Below, piece by piece: positions 1 to 8,269 of a stretch of 64,000 bases of DNA (position 1 is its first letter; each line of letters starts with the position of its first letter). The translations under genes were made by a program, and so were the position numbers. The stretch comes from Bacteroidota bacterium (GTDB taxonomy: Bacteria; Bacteroidota; Bacteroidia; Sphingobacteriales; Sphingobacteriaceae): contig JAMFRP010000026.1 of assembly GCA_026224775.1 (NCBI GenBank), forward strand, positions 434,001-498,000, given 5' to 3'. The notes beneath the pieces were generated by a model that saw only the letters and a list, made by a program, of their open reading frames with translations, was not told where the DNA came from and made no database searches.

Positions 1-377
1 CTTATCCCGATAAGGTATTTAGCGGCACAATTGATAAGATTGATAATATGCTTGATCCTGATACTAAAGTGGTACATGCGAGGGTGAAGATTGATAACCC
101 GGGCAATTTATTAAAGCCTGATATGTTTGCCAATGTGCAGATCAAAGCAAAATCAGGGGAGAATCTTCCTGAGATAGATGCCAACACCATCATTTTTGAT
201 AATAACAAAGACTATGTGATTGTTGCCGATAGTAGCAAAGCTAAAGTACATATACAGCAAATAACAGTAGCCAAAAAAGTTGAAGATCGTGCGTACATCA
301 GTAGTGGTGTTAAAGCTGGCGACCGCATAATAGCTTCAAGGCAGGTATATCTTTATGAATCACTTAAAGATCAGTAG
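1..377 (+). CDS. Efflux RND periplasmic adaptor (CzcB/CusB-like), C-terminal part only
   Basis: This is the 3' end of a membrane-fusion (HlyD/CusB-type) adaptor that links an inner-membrane RND pump to an outer-membrane channel. The reading frame is open from base 3, so the gene starts outside the window. The visible residues show the late beta-barrel pattern of the family (YPDKVFSGTIDKIDNMLDP, then a VHARV strand and NPGNLLKPDMFANV), followed by the membrane-proximal domain ending in GVKAGDRIIASRQVYLYESL. An internal ATG at 48 is not the real start. The RND pump gene begins 5 bases after the stop, so the two are one operon. Metal specificity cannot be read from this fragment and is inferred from the pump. 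Confidence 0.9.
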   Translation, partial: YPDKVFSGTIDKIDNMLDPDTKVVHARVKIDNPGNLLKPDMFANVQIKAKSGENLPEIDANTIIFDNNKDYVIVADSSKAKVHIQQITVAKKVEDRAYISSGVKAGDRIIASRQVYLYESLKDQ

Positions 378-382
378 CAGAA

Positions 383-3300
383 ATGAATAAGTTTATAAAT
401 GCTGTAATTTCTTTCGCGTTAAAAAATAAGTTCTTCATATTTTTTGTCACCGCACTTTTGGCTGTGGCGGGTTATATAAGTTTTAAAACCATTAGTATTG
501 ATGCGTTTCCGGATGTTACCAATACCGACATTACCATTATAACCCAATGGCCGGGCCGGAGTGCTGAAGAGGTTGAGAAATTTGTTACCAGGCCACTTGA
601 ACTAGCCATGAACCCGGTTGATAAAAAGACCAGTGTAAGGTCATCGTCACTTTTCGGGTTATCGGTAGTGAAAATAACTTTTGATGATGATGTGGACTAT
701 GACTACGCACGTTTGCAGGTTAATAACCACATCGGCGATGCCGATCTGCCTGACGGCACAAATCAATCCATAGAGCCGCCTTATGGTCCAACCGGTGAAA
801 TCTTCAGGTATACTTTAACCAGTAATACCAAGTCTGTCCGTGAGTTAAAAACGATTGAAGATTGGGTTGTTGATCGTGAAATTCGCGCTGTACCGGGTGT
901 GGCCGATTTGAATAGCTTTGGTGGTGAGGTGAAAACTTATCAAATAACTGTCGACCCTAAAAAAGCAGTTCAATATAATGTTACGCCGCTGCAATTGTAC
1001 GATGCTGTATCAAAAAGCAATGTTAACGTTGGCGGTGATGTAATTGAACAGGCTGGTCAGGCTTATGTGGTTAGAGGAATTGGCTTGTTGAATAACATCG
1101 ACGAGATCAAGAACATCGTTATTAATAATGTAAAAAATACCCCTATATATGTAAAGACCTTAGCCGAGGTTACCGAATCGGCTTTACCACGTTTAGGCCA
1201 GGTAGGCCGCGATAAAGACCCGGATGTAGTTGAAGGCATTGTGGTAATGCGTAAAGGTGAGAACCCAAGCGTTGTTATCAAGGCCTTGAAAGAAAAGGTT
1301 GCGGAACTGAACAACTCCATTTTACCGGAGGGGGTTAAGATCAGTACTTTCTATGATCGCGAAACGCTGGTAAACTTTGCTACCGATACCGTGCTTCACA
1401 ATATGTGCGAGGGTATTATCCTGGTAACGGTTATCGTATTCCTGTTTATGGCTGATTGGCGCACTACGCTTATCGTATCGTTGATCATCCCATTGGCTTT
1501 GCTATTTGCCTTCATTTGTTTGAAGCTGAAAGGCATGTCGGCTAACTTATTATCGATGGGGGCGATAGACTTCGGTATCATCATTGATGGCGCGGTGGTT
1601 ATGGTGGAGGGGATTTTTGTGATCCTCGATCAACGCTCAAAAGAAGTAGGTGAAGAAAACTATAAAAAGCTGAGTAAACTTGGCATGATCAAGCAGGCTT
1701 GTCTGGTTAATGGTAAAGGTATATTCTTTGCCAAACTGATCATCATAACCGGTTTGTTGCCAATTTTTAGTTTCCAAAAGGTTGAAGGTAAAATGTTCTC
1801 ACCTTTGGCCTGGACTTTAGGTTTTGCCTTATTAGGAGCATTGTTATTAACCTTCACCTTTGTACCGGCACTGGCTAGTATATTGCTTGATAAAGAGGTA
1901 AAAGAAAAACATAACCGTTTCCTTGAATTTGTTACCCGTAATGCGATGAAGTTTTACGACTTCTGCTTTAAGGGACGTAAGATCGCTTTCCCGATAGCTA
2001 TAACGGCGTTGGTTATTAGTTTGGGATGTTTCTCCTTACTGGGTACGGAATTCTTACCGGAGTTGAATGAAGGTTCTATTTATGTACGCGCCACAGGTCC
2101 ATTGAGTATTTCTTTGGGCGAGTCTGTAAAGCTGGCTAACGAGATCCGTGGTATATTCCTGAGCTTTCCGGAGGTAAAACAAGTAGTATCACAAACAGGC
2201 CGCCCAAATGATGGTACGGATGCGACAGGTTTTTACAATATTGAATTTCACGTCGATATCTATCCGCAGGATCAGTGGGCAAGAGGCGAAAGCAAGGAAG
2301 AACTTATTCAACGGATGAATGATAAGCTCAAGTTTATACCGGGTATCGATCTCAACTTCTCTCAACCAATATCTGATAACGTAGAGGAGGCCGTTTCAGG
2401 TGTGAAAGGCTCCATTGTAGTTAAAATGTTTGGAGATGACTATAATTACATCGAGAAAAGAGAAGATGCTATATATAATATCCTAAAAGGTGTTAAAGGT
2501 ATTGAAGACTTGGGGATCATCCGCAATTTGGGTCAACCTGAGTTACAGATAGACCTTGATCAAAGTAAGATGGCGCAATACGGTGTTGTTGCTGCCGATG
2601 CCAATGCGGTTATTGAAATGGCTATTGGCGGTAAAGCGGTAACCCAGATATATGAGGGCGAAAAGAAATTTGACCTTCGGATACGTTATCCTGAAGATTT
2701 CCGTAATAACGAAACTTCTATAGGTGATTTGCGTGTGCCAACTTTAAGTGGTAATAATGTACCGTTGCGCGAAATTGCCAGCATCAAAAAAATATCCGGT
2801 ATAAGTATCATCTATCGTGATAAAAACCAAAGGTATGGGGCTATCAAATTCTCTATCCGTAATCGCGATATGGGCAGTACCATTGCCGAGGCACAGGCCA
2901 AAGTTAATCAACAGATAAAACTGCCAAGAGCATATCATTTGGAGTGGGCCGGTGATTTTGAGAATCAGCAGCGTGCCACCAAACGTTTGTCGCAAGTGGT
3001 ACCCATCAGTTTGCTTATTATCTTTTTTATTCTGTTTATACTGTTCGGTACTATAAGGGATTCGCTGTTAGTACTTAATAATGTACCATTCGCGATTATG
3101 GGTGGTATCCTGGCCCTGCTGATAACGGGGGTTAACTTCAATATATCCGCAGGTATTGGCTTTATAGCACTCTTTGGTATCTGCGTGCAAAACGGGGTGA
3201 TATTAATTACCAGGTTTAAGAGCAATGTTAAGGAGTTAAAGCACCATACTTCATGGAAGTCATTCCCCGATGCTTTACGTGCCGGTGTTGAGGATCGCCT

Positions 3301-3514
3301 GCGCCCCATATTAATGACGGCGATGATGGCTGCCATAGGCTTGTTACCGGCGGCTATGTCGCATGGTATAGGTTCTGAGGCTTCTAAGCCACTGGCAATC
3401 GTAGTTATCGGTGGGTTAATTACCAATACAATATTCAATCTCTTCATCTTTCCAATCGTATTTTACTGGTCATACCGCAAGCGGGTTGAGAGTGGCGATG
3501 TGGGGAGACTTTAA
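383..3514 (+). CDS. czcA: CzcA-family heavy-metal efflux RND permease
   Basis: A proton-driven inner-membrane pump of the HME-RND family; its 1043 residues are the usual full length. The first transmembrane helix lies near residues 14-34 and the two large periplasmic loops are present. Helix 4 carries D396, D402 and E409 in DFGIIIDGAVVMVE, the D-x5-D-x6-E arrangement described for CzcA-type divalent-cation pumps. Cu/Ag (CusA) pumps have a different helix-4 signature, so Zn, Co, Cd or Ni is the more likely substrate class; the exact metal is not decided. Other family marks are the N-terminal ISIDAFPDVTN segment and the C-terminal EDRLRPILMTAMMAAIGLLP segment. The gene is co-transcribed with the adaptor in front of it and is followed by a strong hairpin terminator. 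No outer-membrane channel gene is visible, so it may lie upstream of the window. Confidence 0.93.
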   Translation: MNKFINAVISFALKNKFFIFFVTALLAVAGYISFKTISIDAFPDVTNTDITIITQWPGRSAEEVEKFVTRPLELAMNPVDKKTSVRSSSLFGLSVVKITFDDDVDYDYARLQVNNHIGDADLPDGTNQSIEPPYGPTGEIFRYTLTSNTKSVRELKTIEDWVVDREIRAVPGVADLNSFGGEVKTYQITVDPKKAVQYNVTPLQLYDAVSKSNVNVGGDVIEQAGQAYVVRGIGLLNNIDEIKNIVINNVKNTPIYVKTLAEVTESALPRLGQVGRDKDPDVVEGIVVMRKGENPSVVIKALKEKVAELNNSILPEGVKISTFYDRETLVNFATDTVLHNMCEGIILVTVIVFLFMADWRTTLIVSLIIPLALLFAFICLKLKGMSANLLSMGAIDFGIIIDGAVVMVEGIFVILDQRSKEVGEENYKKLSKLGMIKQACLVNGKGIFFAKLIIITGLLPIFSFQKVEGKMFSPLAWTLGFALLGALLLTFTFVPALASILLDKEVKEKHNRFLEFVTRNAMKFYDFCFKGRKIAFPIAITALVISLGCFSLLGTEFLPELNEGSIYVRATGPLSISLGESVKLANEIRGIFLSFPEVKQVVSQTGRPNDGTDATGFYNIEFHVDIYPQDQWARGESKEELIQRMNDKLKFIPGIDLNFSQPISDNVEEAVSGVKGSIVVKMFGDDYNYIEKREDAIYNILKGVKGIEDLGIIRNLGQPELQIDLDQSKMAQYGVVAADANAVIEMAIGGKAVTQIYEGEKKFDLRIRYPEDFRNNETSIGDLRVPTLSGNNVPLREIASIKKISGISIIYRDKNQRYGAIKFSIRNRDMGSTIAEAQAKVNQQIKLPRAYHLEWAGDFENQQRATKRLSQVVPISLLIIFFILFILFGTIRDSLLVLNNVPFAIMGGILALLITGVNFNISAGIGFIALFGICVQNGVILITRFKSNVKELKHHTSWKSFPDALRAGVEDRLRPILMTAMMAAIGLLPAAMSHGIGSEASKPLAIVVIGGLITNTIFNLFIFPIVFYWSYRKRVESGDVGRL

Positions 3515-3552
3515 TGCTACATTAATACCCCTTTACATATTTAATCGTTAAT

Positions 3553-3581
3553 AACAAATGCAGCCTCTGGCTGCATTTGTT
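3553..3581 (+). terminator. Perfect 13-bp hairpin after the RND pump gene
   Basis: AACAAATGCAGCC and its exact reverse complement flank the loop TCT. It lies 38 bases after the pump stop codon and about 130 bases before the next gene. The stem is strong but followed only by a weak T-rich stretch, so it may be a terminator or an mRNA 3' stabiliser. It separates the efflux operon from the ferritin-like/MNIO unit. Confidence 0.7.
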
Positions 3582-3659
3582 GGTTTAAGACATTTTTTAC
3601 AATATTCCCTTAAGTTGTGTGGCGATTTAATTGTTGAATTATTTATTTTAATAAATGTA

Positions 3660-3688
3660 TTTGTGAATTGTTTATTTAAGTACCTTTA
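3660..3688 (+). promoter_or_regulatory. Possible promoter of the ferritin-like/MNIO unit
   Basis: TTTG at 3660-3663 and TACCTTTA at 3681-3688 resemble the Bacteroidota -33 and -7 elements (TTTG, TAnnTTTG). The spacing is 17 bases, shorter than the usual 19-21, and the last base of the -7 box is off consensus. The start codon follows 22 bases later. This is a weak match in an AT-rich region. Confidence 0.3.
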
Positions 3689-3710
3689 GTCAATAAAACC
3701 TAGACAATTC

Positions 3711-5792
3711 ATGAAAACCCAAGCCGACAAAAAAGATCTTTTTGATCGAAATCCAAAATTTCTTGAAACGGATAAAGCTGCAATAAAAGCCATTGTGCAG
3801 GCAGCGGTAAATGTTGAACTATTTACCATCCCGCTTTACATGACCTCATTGTATTCCATACAGGGAATGCATCAAATTACGGGGCAAAACAATCTTTATC
3901 AAGGGCGTTTATGGCCCGGACTAGCGCCAACCTTTAGGCCAGGAAGTGGATTACCATCCAACAAGCCTGAAAACGAAAGGGCATTTAATACCATCTTTAG
4001 TGTTTTTATAGAAGAAATGCTGCATTTGCAGTTAGCCTCTAATTTAGCTAACGCTGTTGGTGTTACACCGGTATTTACGCAAATGTCGCCTGCAAGTGAT
4101 AATTACGCATGGAACTGTTATAGCGAAAACTCAACGGTAATCCCCAATATAATCGATTTTAAGGATTGCGAACCTGTTTATAATAAAGTTGATTATAGCA
4201 AGATACGTGTTAAACTGGATGAATTAAATTATACACAAAATGACCTGTTTTTAGCGATAGAAGCACCGGAGGAAGAAGCCAGAGCTCGTATTAAAGAAAG
4301 CGAGTTGCATAAATATTTCCCGATAGCGCCATTTAAAGACTGGAAAGAAGGTGACGAGTTACCCATGTTTGGCGGTATAGGCCAAATGTACCAGTGTTTA
4401 TGGGATTATTTCGATATTACCTACAAAAGTGCATCCGGTAGAGTGACCACTTTGTGGGAAGAAGTATATCAACCGGCATCTATACAACAGGATATTTTTA
4501 ACACGGTATCAAAGGGTCACCCTTATAAGGAGTTTCAGCACATGCAAACTACGGTTGAGGGTTGGCTTCCTGAAGAGGCTAAAAATGTTGTATTCAAACT
4601 GATCTCTGCTATTACAGATCAGGGCGAAGGCGCTGATATTACCAAGAACTTACGCCCATCTTTCGGCTTACAAATGGTAAAACCAGATAATCAGGCAGCA
4701 GATGCCGCTTTGCAAGCCGATTATCCTTCATTTACAGATAGTGGAGAGGCGACATCATCATCACATGCTTTTGCCCGTTCTAAAAATGGCGAGGAGGATC
4801 ATTATGAAAGATTTGAGCGGATTCGTGACGATTTGGAGGCCGGTAAAATTGTAACCTGGCCCACCTGGCATAAAACAGTAAGGCCGGGCCCAAACAAATG
4901 GAAAGCCGACGATCTTAAAAACGAGGATTACAATAAAAATAAATATCCATTGCCATCAGCAGATGATATCGCGGCAGCACTAAACCGTCTTAATGACCCG
5001 AGCGGGGTGATGGATTTGAACGATCCTAAACGCGATGCTAACTATAAACAATTTTGTGAAATTGCTACAGGCGCGATAGCTGGTATCACTACTGTACTTG
5101 ATGATTATTGGAAAGATAGTGCTGTTGGTTTCCCATTCCCATCAATGGGCGGTTCCGGCGATAGGTTGATGATGTGCTGGGCTGTATTTGGGCAGCTGCC
5201 AAACCTTGCAATAGGCGTACAGCGAATAATAAATGGTCATTTGTACCATGCATGCCAGGGAATGGATCTAAGCAGCAACCCGCCTGATAATACCTGTGCA
5301 TCGGCAGAAATTTACCATAACTGTCGTGGTTCAAACTCCTGTAAGGCACAAGGTGGCTGCGGATTTGTGCAACAGGTTGGGCAGTCAAAATCATGCGGAT
5401 CAAGCGTGATGTCATTAAAAACTGTCGAAAACCTATGTGGCGGGCCTGCACCAAAACCTACTACATCAACTGTTTACAGTGCACCTGCTGATAATGTTTG
5501 TAAAAGTTTCGGTGGCTGCGCGGTTCCGATCTCCGCATCGCAGATATACCCGGTAATTAGTACCGATGCGGATAACAAACCTGTAACATCTGGTATTATG
5601 GAGTTGAACGACTTTGTAGGACGGGCATATGACAGAAAACAACTACCCGGCAATCTTGATTTTAAAACAGGCGATATGGTATATGATACAGCTTGGGAAG
5701 CGTTTACAAAAGTATTGGAAAGCCGTAAGGCACCTGTACCGGCCAAACCCAAAACCAGTGATATTCGTTTGGTGTTTCCACCATCTACCTAA
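3711..5792 (+). CDS. Ferritin-like domain protein with cysteine-rich C-terminal tail (possible MNIO substrate)
   Basis: A 693-residue protein without signal peptide or membrane helix. The N-terminal region looks like the ferritin-like domain of VioB/iminophenyl-pyruvate dimer synthase relatives: E36 in VNVELFTIPLY and E101/E102 with H105 in FIEEMLHLQLAS are the expected metal-ligand pattern of the first helix pair. The middle (about 200-510) is not recognised. The tail between 515 and 603 holds nine cysteines, including NCRGSNSCKAQGGCG (C538, C544, C550, evenly spaced six residues apart) and a second CKSFGGC motif (C597-C603). The next two genes are a DUF692 (MNIO) oxidase and its DUF2063-type partner, 10 bases downstream, and such enzymes act on cysteines of co-encoded proteins. 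I infer that the tail may be modified, or may bind a metal. No conventional short RiPP precursor is visible beside the enzymes. The biochemical role of the ferritin-like part is unknown. Confidence 0.8.
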   Translation: MKTQADKKDLFDRNPKFLETDKAAIKAIVQAAVNVELFTIPLYMTSLYSIQGMHQITGQNNLYQGRLWPGLAPTFRPGSGLPSNKPENERAFNTIFSVFIEEMLHLQLASNLANAVGVTPVFTQMSPASDNYAWNCYSENSTVIPNIIDFKDCEPVYNKVDYSKIRVKLDELNYTQNDLFLAIEAPEEEARARIKESELHKYFPIAPFKDWKEGDELPMFGGIGQMYQCLWDYFDITYKSASGRVTTLWEEVYQPASIQQDIFNTVSKGHPYKEFQHMQTTVEGWLPEEAKNVVFKLISAITDQGEGADITKNLRPSFGLQMVKPDNQAADAALQADYPSFTDSGEATSSSHAFARSKNGEEDHYERFERIRDDLEAGKIVTWPTWHKTVRPGPNKWKADDLKNEDYNKNKYPLPSADDIAAALNRLNDPSGVMDLNDPKRDANYKQFCEIATGAIAGITTVLDDYWKDSAVGFPFPSMGGSGDRLMMCWAVFGQLPNLAIGVQRIINGHLYHACQGMDLSSNPPDNTCASAEIYHNCRGSNSCKAQGGCGFVQQVGQSKSCGSSVMSLKTVENLCGGPAPKPTTSTVYSAPADNVCKSFGGCAVPISASQIYPVISTDADNKPVTSGIMELNDFVGRAYDRKQLPGNLDFKTGDMVYDTAWEAFTKVLESRKAPVPAKPKTSDIRLVFPPST

Positions 5793-5802
5793 TCAATAAT
5801 TT

Positions 5803-6726
5803 ATGGATACTATCGCTACAAACCGTCTTGGCCTGCCTAATCTGGGCCTTGGCGTTGGTTTACGCAGTAAGCATTACAGTCACCTGATGCAAAACGACCC
5901 TGTAGTGGATTGGTTTGAGATCATCAGCGAGAACTATATGAATAATTTTGGCTATGGGAGGCATGTGTTAAGTCACATTGCCTCCATAAGGCCTGTTGTT
6001 ATGCATGGGGTATCGATGTCTGTTGGTAGTACCGACCCTTTAAATCTCGATTATTTAAAACAGCTTAAACAACTGGCGGATTTTGTTAACCCGGTATGGA
6101 TTTCGGATCATTTGTGTTGGACGGGTGTTGCCAATATAAATACACATGACCTGTTACCGCTGCCGTTAACTGTGGAGAGCCTGCATCATGTAGCGAATAG
6201 GGTTAACCAGATACAAGACATTTTGCAGCGCCCGCTTATATTGGAAAACCCATCAACTTATTTGGAGTTTGAATCTTCTACCCTACATGAGTGGGAGTTT
6301 TTATCTGAATTGGTTAATAGAACGGGCTGCGGTTTACTGCTCGATGTGAATAACGTATTTGTATCAGGCTTTAACCATGGGTTTGACCCTGAGTTTTATA
6401 TCCGCAATATTCCCCATAAATCAGTAGTACAGATACATGTTGCCGGGCCAACAGATTGCGATACCTATTTATTAGATACCCATGATCAGCCAGTACCAAC
6501 ACAGGTATGGAAGTTGTACCAACTGGCACAGGAACTTACAGGTGGCGTTTCTACATTGCTGGAATGGGATGCTAATATCCCGGAATACCCTGAATTGGTA
6601 GCAGAAGTACAAAAGGCTAAAGAAGTATTAAAAGGACGTTTGCCCAATGTGCCTGTTTACCGCACATCAGCTGTTGATGTAGTTTCAAACCCGGTTAATC
6701 ACCAAATGCAGGCAACACATGAGTGA
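5803..6726 (+). CDS. DUF692 / MNIO family multinuclear iron-dependent oxidative enzyme
   Basis: A 307-residue TIM-barrel enzyme of the DUF692 family (MbnB, TglH, BufB relatives), which uses two or three iron atoms and oxygen to modify cysteine or asparagine side chains in ribosomally made peptides. The metal-site motifs are all present: E43 in ISENY, H68 in MHGV, D102/H103 in SDHLCW, E148/N149 in LENPS, D181 and N184 in LDVNN, H212 in QIHVAG, D225/H227 in DTHDQPV and E254 in LEWD. Length matches the family, so it looks active. It lies 10 bases after the ferritin-like gene and overlaps the DUF2063 gene by 8 bases, which indicates translational coupling. The particular modification cannot be predicted. 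The start at 5803 (ATG) is supported by the tight spacing. Confidence 0.93.
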   Translation: MDTIATNRLGLPNLGLGVGLRSKHYSHLMQNDPVVDWFEIISENYMNNFGYGRHVLSHIASIRPVVMHGVSMSVGSTDPLNLDYLKQLKQLADFVNPVWISDHLCWTGVANINTHDLLPLPLTVESLHHVANRVNQIQDILQRPLILENPSTYLEFESSTLHEWEFLSELVNRTGCGLLLDVNNVFVSGFNHGFDPEFYIRNIPHKSVVQIHVAGPTDCDTYLLDTHDQPVPTQVWKLYQLAQELTGGVSTLLEWDANIPEYPELVAEVQKAKEVLKGRLPNVPVYRTSAVDVVSNPVNHQMQATHE

Positions 6727-7558
6727 GTTAACCACGCTGCAAAAATGGCTTACCTCGATAATTGTGAGGCCCGGTATGTTAGATGATAAAATTCGATTGG
6801 CTGATGAGTATTATCAACTCAAAAATGATAAAGTTATTCGTCCGTCGCTTAGATTATCTGCGAAGCAAAAAATTGAAATTTATTCTAAAGGATATATTCT
6901 CCGTTTGCTGGAATGTATTGAGGCCGAATATCCTGCTTTAAACAAACTGCTTGGCCAAAACCTGTTCCATACGTTTGTAAAAGCATATTTAGTACAGTTG
7001 CCACCCAATTCACCTGATTTGTATAATTTGGGCGAAGCGTTTCCTGCATTTCTAAAGGCATCTCAACCCCAAACAACTCATTCAGATACTGATGTCCTGA
7101 TGTATAATCTACCTGTCGACCTGGCGATGTTTGAACGCTGCATCGCGGAAGTTTCAAGAATAGAAGGTTTGGAAAATAGGATAAAAGAGGGTGCTGACAA
7201 TCAGATGCCTTACCTGTTTAATACAACAGCAATATACACATCACCATGCTTGAAATTACTCAGGCTGCAATTTCCATTAGTCGATTTTGTTCAGAGCGTT
7301 TATAATGATCTCGAACCAGAAATACCGGTTACGCAAGATAGCTTTGTCTGCGTCTGCCGGAAGAACTATCGGATCAATTTCCATGAATTGGAAGCCTGGC
7401 AGTGGCACTTTTTAAATAGACTTCAAAATAAACCTAACTATATGGCTGCGGTAATAGATACTGCAACCATATGTAGTATTCCTACGGATACAATAATGGC
7501 AGACTTAATATTGTGGATACCTGTTGCCATTAGTTTTGGATATGTTTATCTGAAATAA
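6719..7558 (+). CDS. DUF2063-type MNIO partner protein (BufC/HvfC-like)
   Basis: A 279-residue soluble protein whose N-terminal half matches the DUF2063 family ([13 protein letters not shown], then [35 protein letters not shown]). Members sit next to DUF692 oxidases and act as substrate-binding partners, delivering the precursor protein to the enzyme. Despite the Pfam label of putative DNA-binding domain, the role here is almost certainly the partner role because its start overlaps the MNIO gene by 8 bases. The C-terminal half (about 170-279) is diverged and resembles the small winged or RRE-like fold seen in such partners only in general terms; I cannot verify the fold. It is the last gene of the unit. 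Confidence 0.85.
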   Translation: MSELTTLQKWLTSIIVRPGMLDDKIRLADEYYQLKNDKVIRPSLRLSAKQKIEIYSKGYILRLLECIEAEYPALNKLLGQNLFHTFVKAYLVQLPPNSPDLYNLGEAFPAFLKASQPQTTHSDTDVLMYNLPVDLAMFERCIAEVSRIEGLENRIKEGADNQMPYLFNTTAIYTSPCLKLLRLQFPLVDFVQSVYNDLEPEIPVTQDSFVCVCRKNYRINFHELEAWQWHFLNRLQNKPNYMAAVIDTATICSIPTDTIMADLILWIPVAISFGYVYLK

Positions 7559-7565
7559 CTACTAC

Positions 7566-7760
7566 CTATAAAAAATCAGTCTTTATAAGTACAAATACTA
7601 AAGGGATTAAGATCATTGCCGCTTCAATAAACTTTTTATAACCAACAGCAATCGATATGTCGGTCATTCTGCCAGTTCCGATAAGTTTTTTAAGTTTTTT
7701 GTTGTAATGATAGTAAAGAGAAATTAAAACTAATTCAATAGTAAGTATTAGCAATATCAT
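7566..7760 (-). CDS. Small predicted two-helix membrane protein
   Basis: A 64-residue frame convergent with the DUF2063 gene. It has a hydrophobic segment at each end (residues 1-16 and 47-62) separated by a basic loop (HYNKKLKKLIGTGRM), which is a plausible two-pass inner-membrane protein. I recognise no family and the start region has no distinctive signal, so it could be a chance frame in AT-rich DNA. The helix-loop-helix organisation and positive-inside loop argue mildly for a real gene. Confidence 0.35.
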   Translation of the reverse strand: MILLILTIELVLISLYYHYNKKLKKLIGTGRMTDISIAVGYKKFIEAAMILIPLVFVLIKTDFL

Positions 7761-8269
7761 AATGATAGGTGGTAGATTTTTATAAATAGATGTTTCTTAT
7801 TGAGCAATAATTGTGTTTAATATGTTCTTATACGAAACTATGTTCTTAAAGGTTTTTAAATTAATTATTAATTACAACGGCTTGGATTGTATAAATAAAT
7901 ACGGAATAATAGCTAATTAGGTTACGTTTATTATGATTATTTGTAAAGCCGTCATATCTTATTTTGATTAAAAAGCCACAAGGGTTCAACCTGTTGCTTA
8001 TAGAATGATTGTTTTAGTCTACCGTCATTCAACCTCATATCATTTCGTTTTGAAAATTTAACCATGCAGATACGGTGTGGTTAAACACATTTGCATTTTC
8101 TTATTTTTTGCAATTAATTAATTATCAACTATTTATTTTTTTATTGAATGGGCTGGCATTATAGTGGCACATGGGCTGTCAACTGACAATTACAGTCAGC
8201 GATTTTTAAATTAATAAAAGCGTGAAAAAATTATTTACATCCTTATCTAAATCTAACAGGAAATTTAAA
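7761..8269. other. Long AT-rich intergenic region upstream of the porin gene
   Basis: About 500 bases with no supportable gene. The sequence is strongly AT-rich and contains no long inverted repeat that I could find. An in-frame GTG at 8222 would add 16 residues to the porin, but the signal peptide fits the ATG at 8270 better. The region probably carries the porin promoter and a long leader; no clear -33/-7 pair stands out. Confidence 0.5.

Noticed and set aside
2965..3447. A 160-residue antisense frame inside the RND pump gene
   Set aside because: It lies entirely inside a well-supported pump gene, has no recognisable family and shows no start signal; it is a shadow of the coding strand.
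5089..5454. A 121-residue antisense frame covering the cysteine-rich tail
   Set aside because: Opposite strand of the ferritin-like gene, with no family match; the tail's own reading frame has clear repeated Cys motifs.
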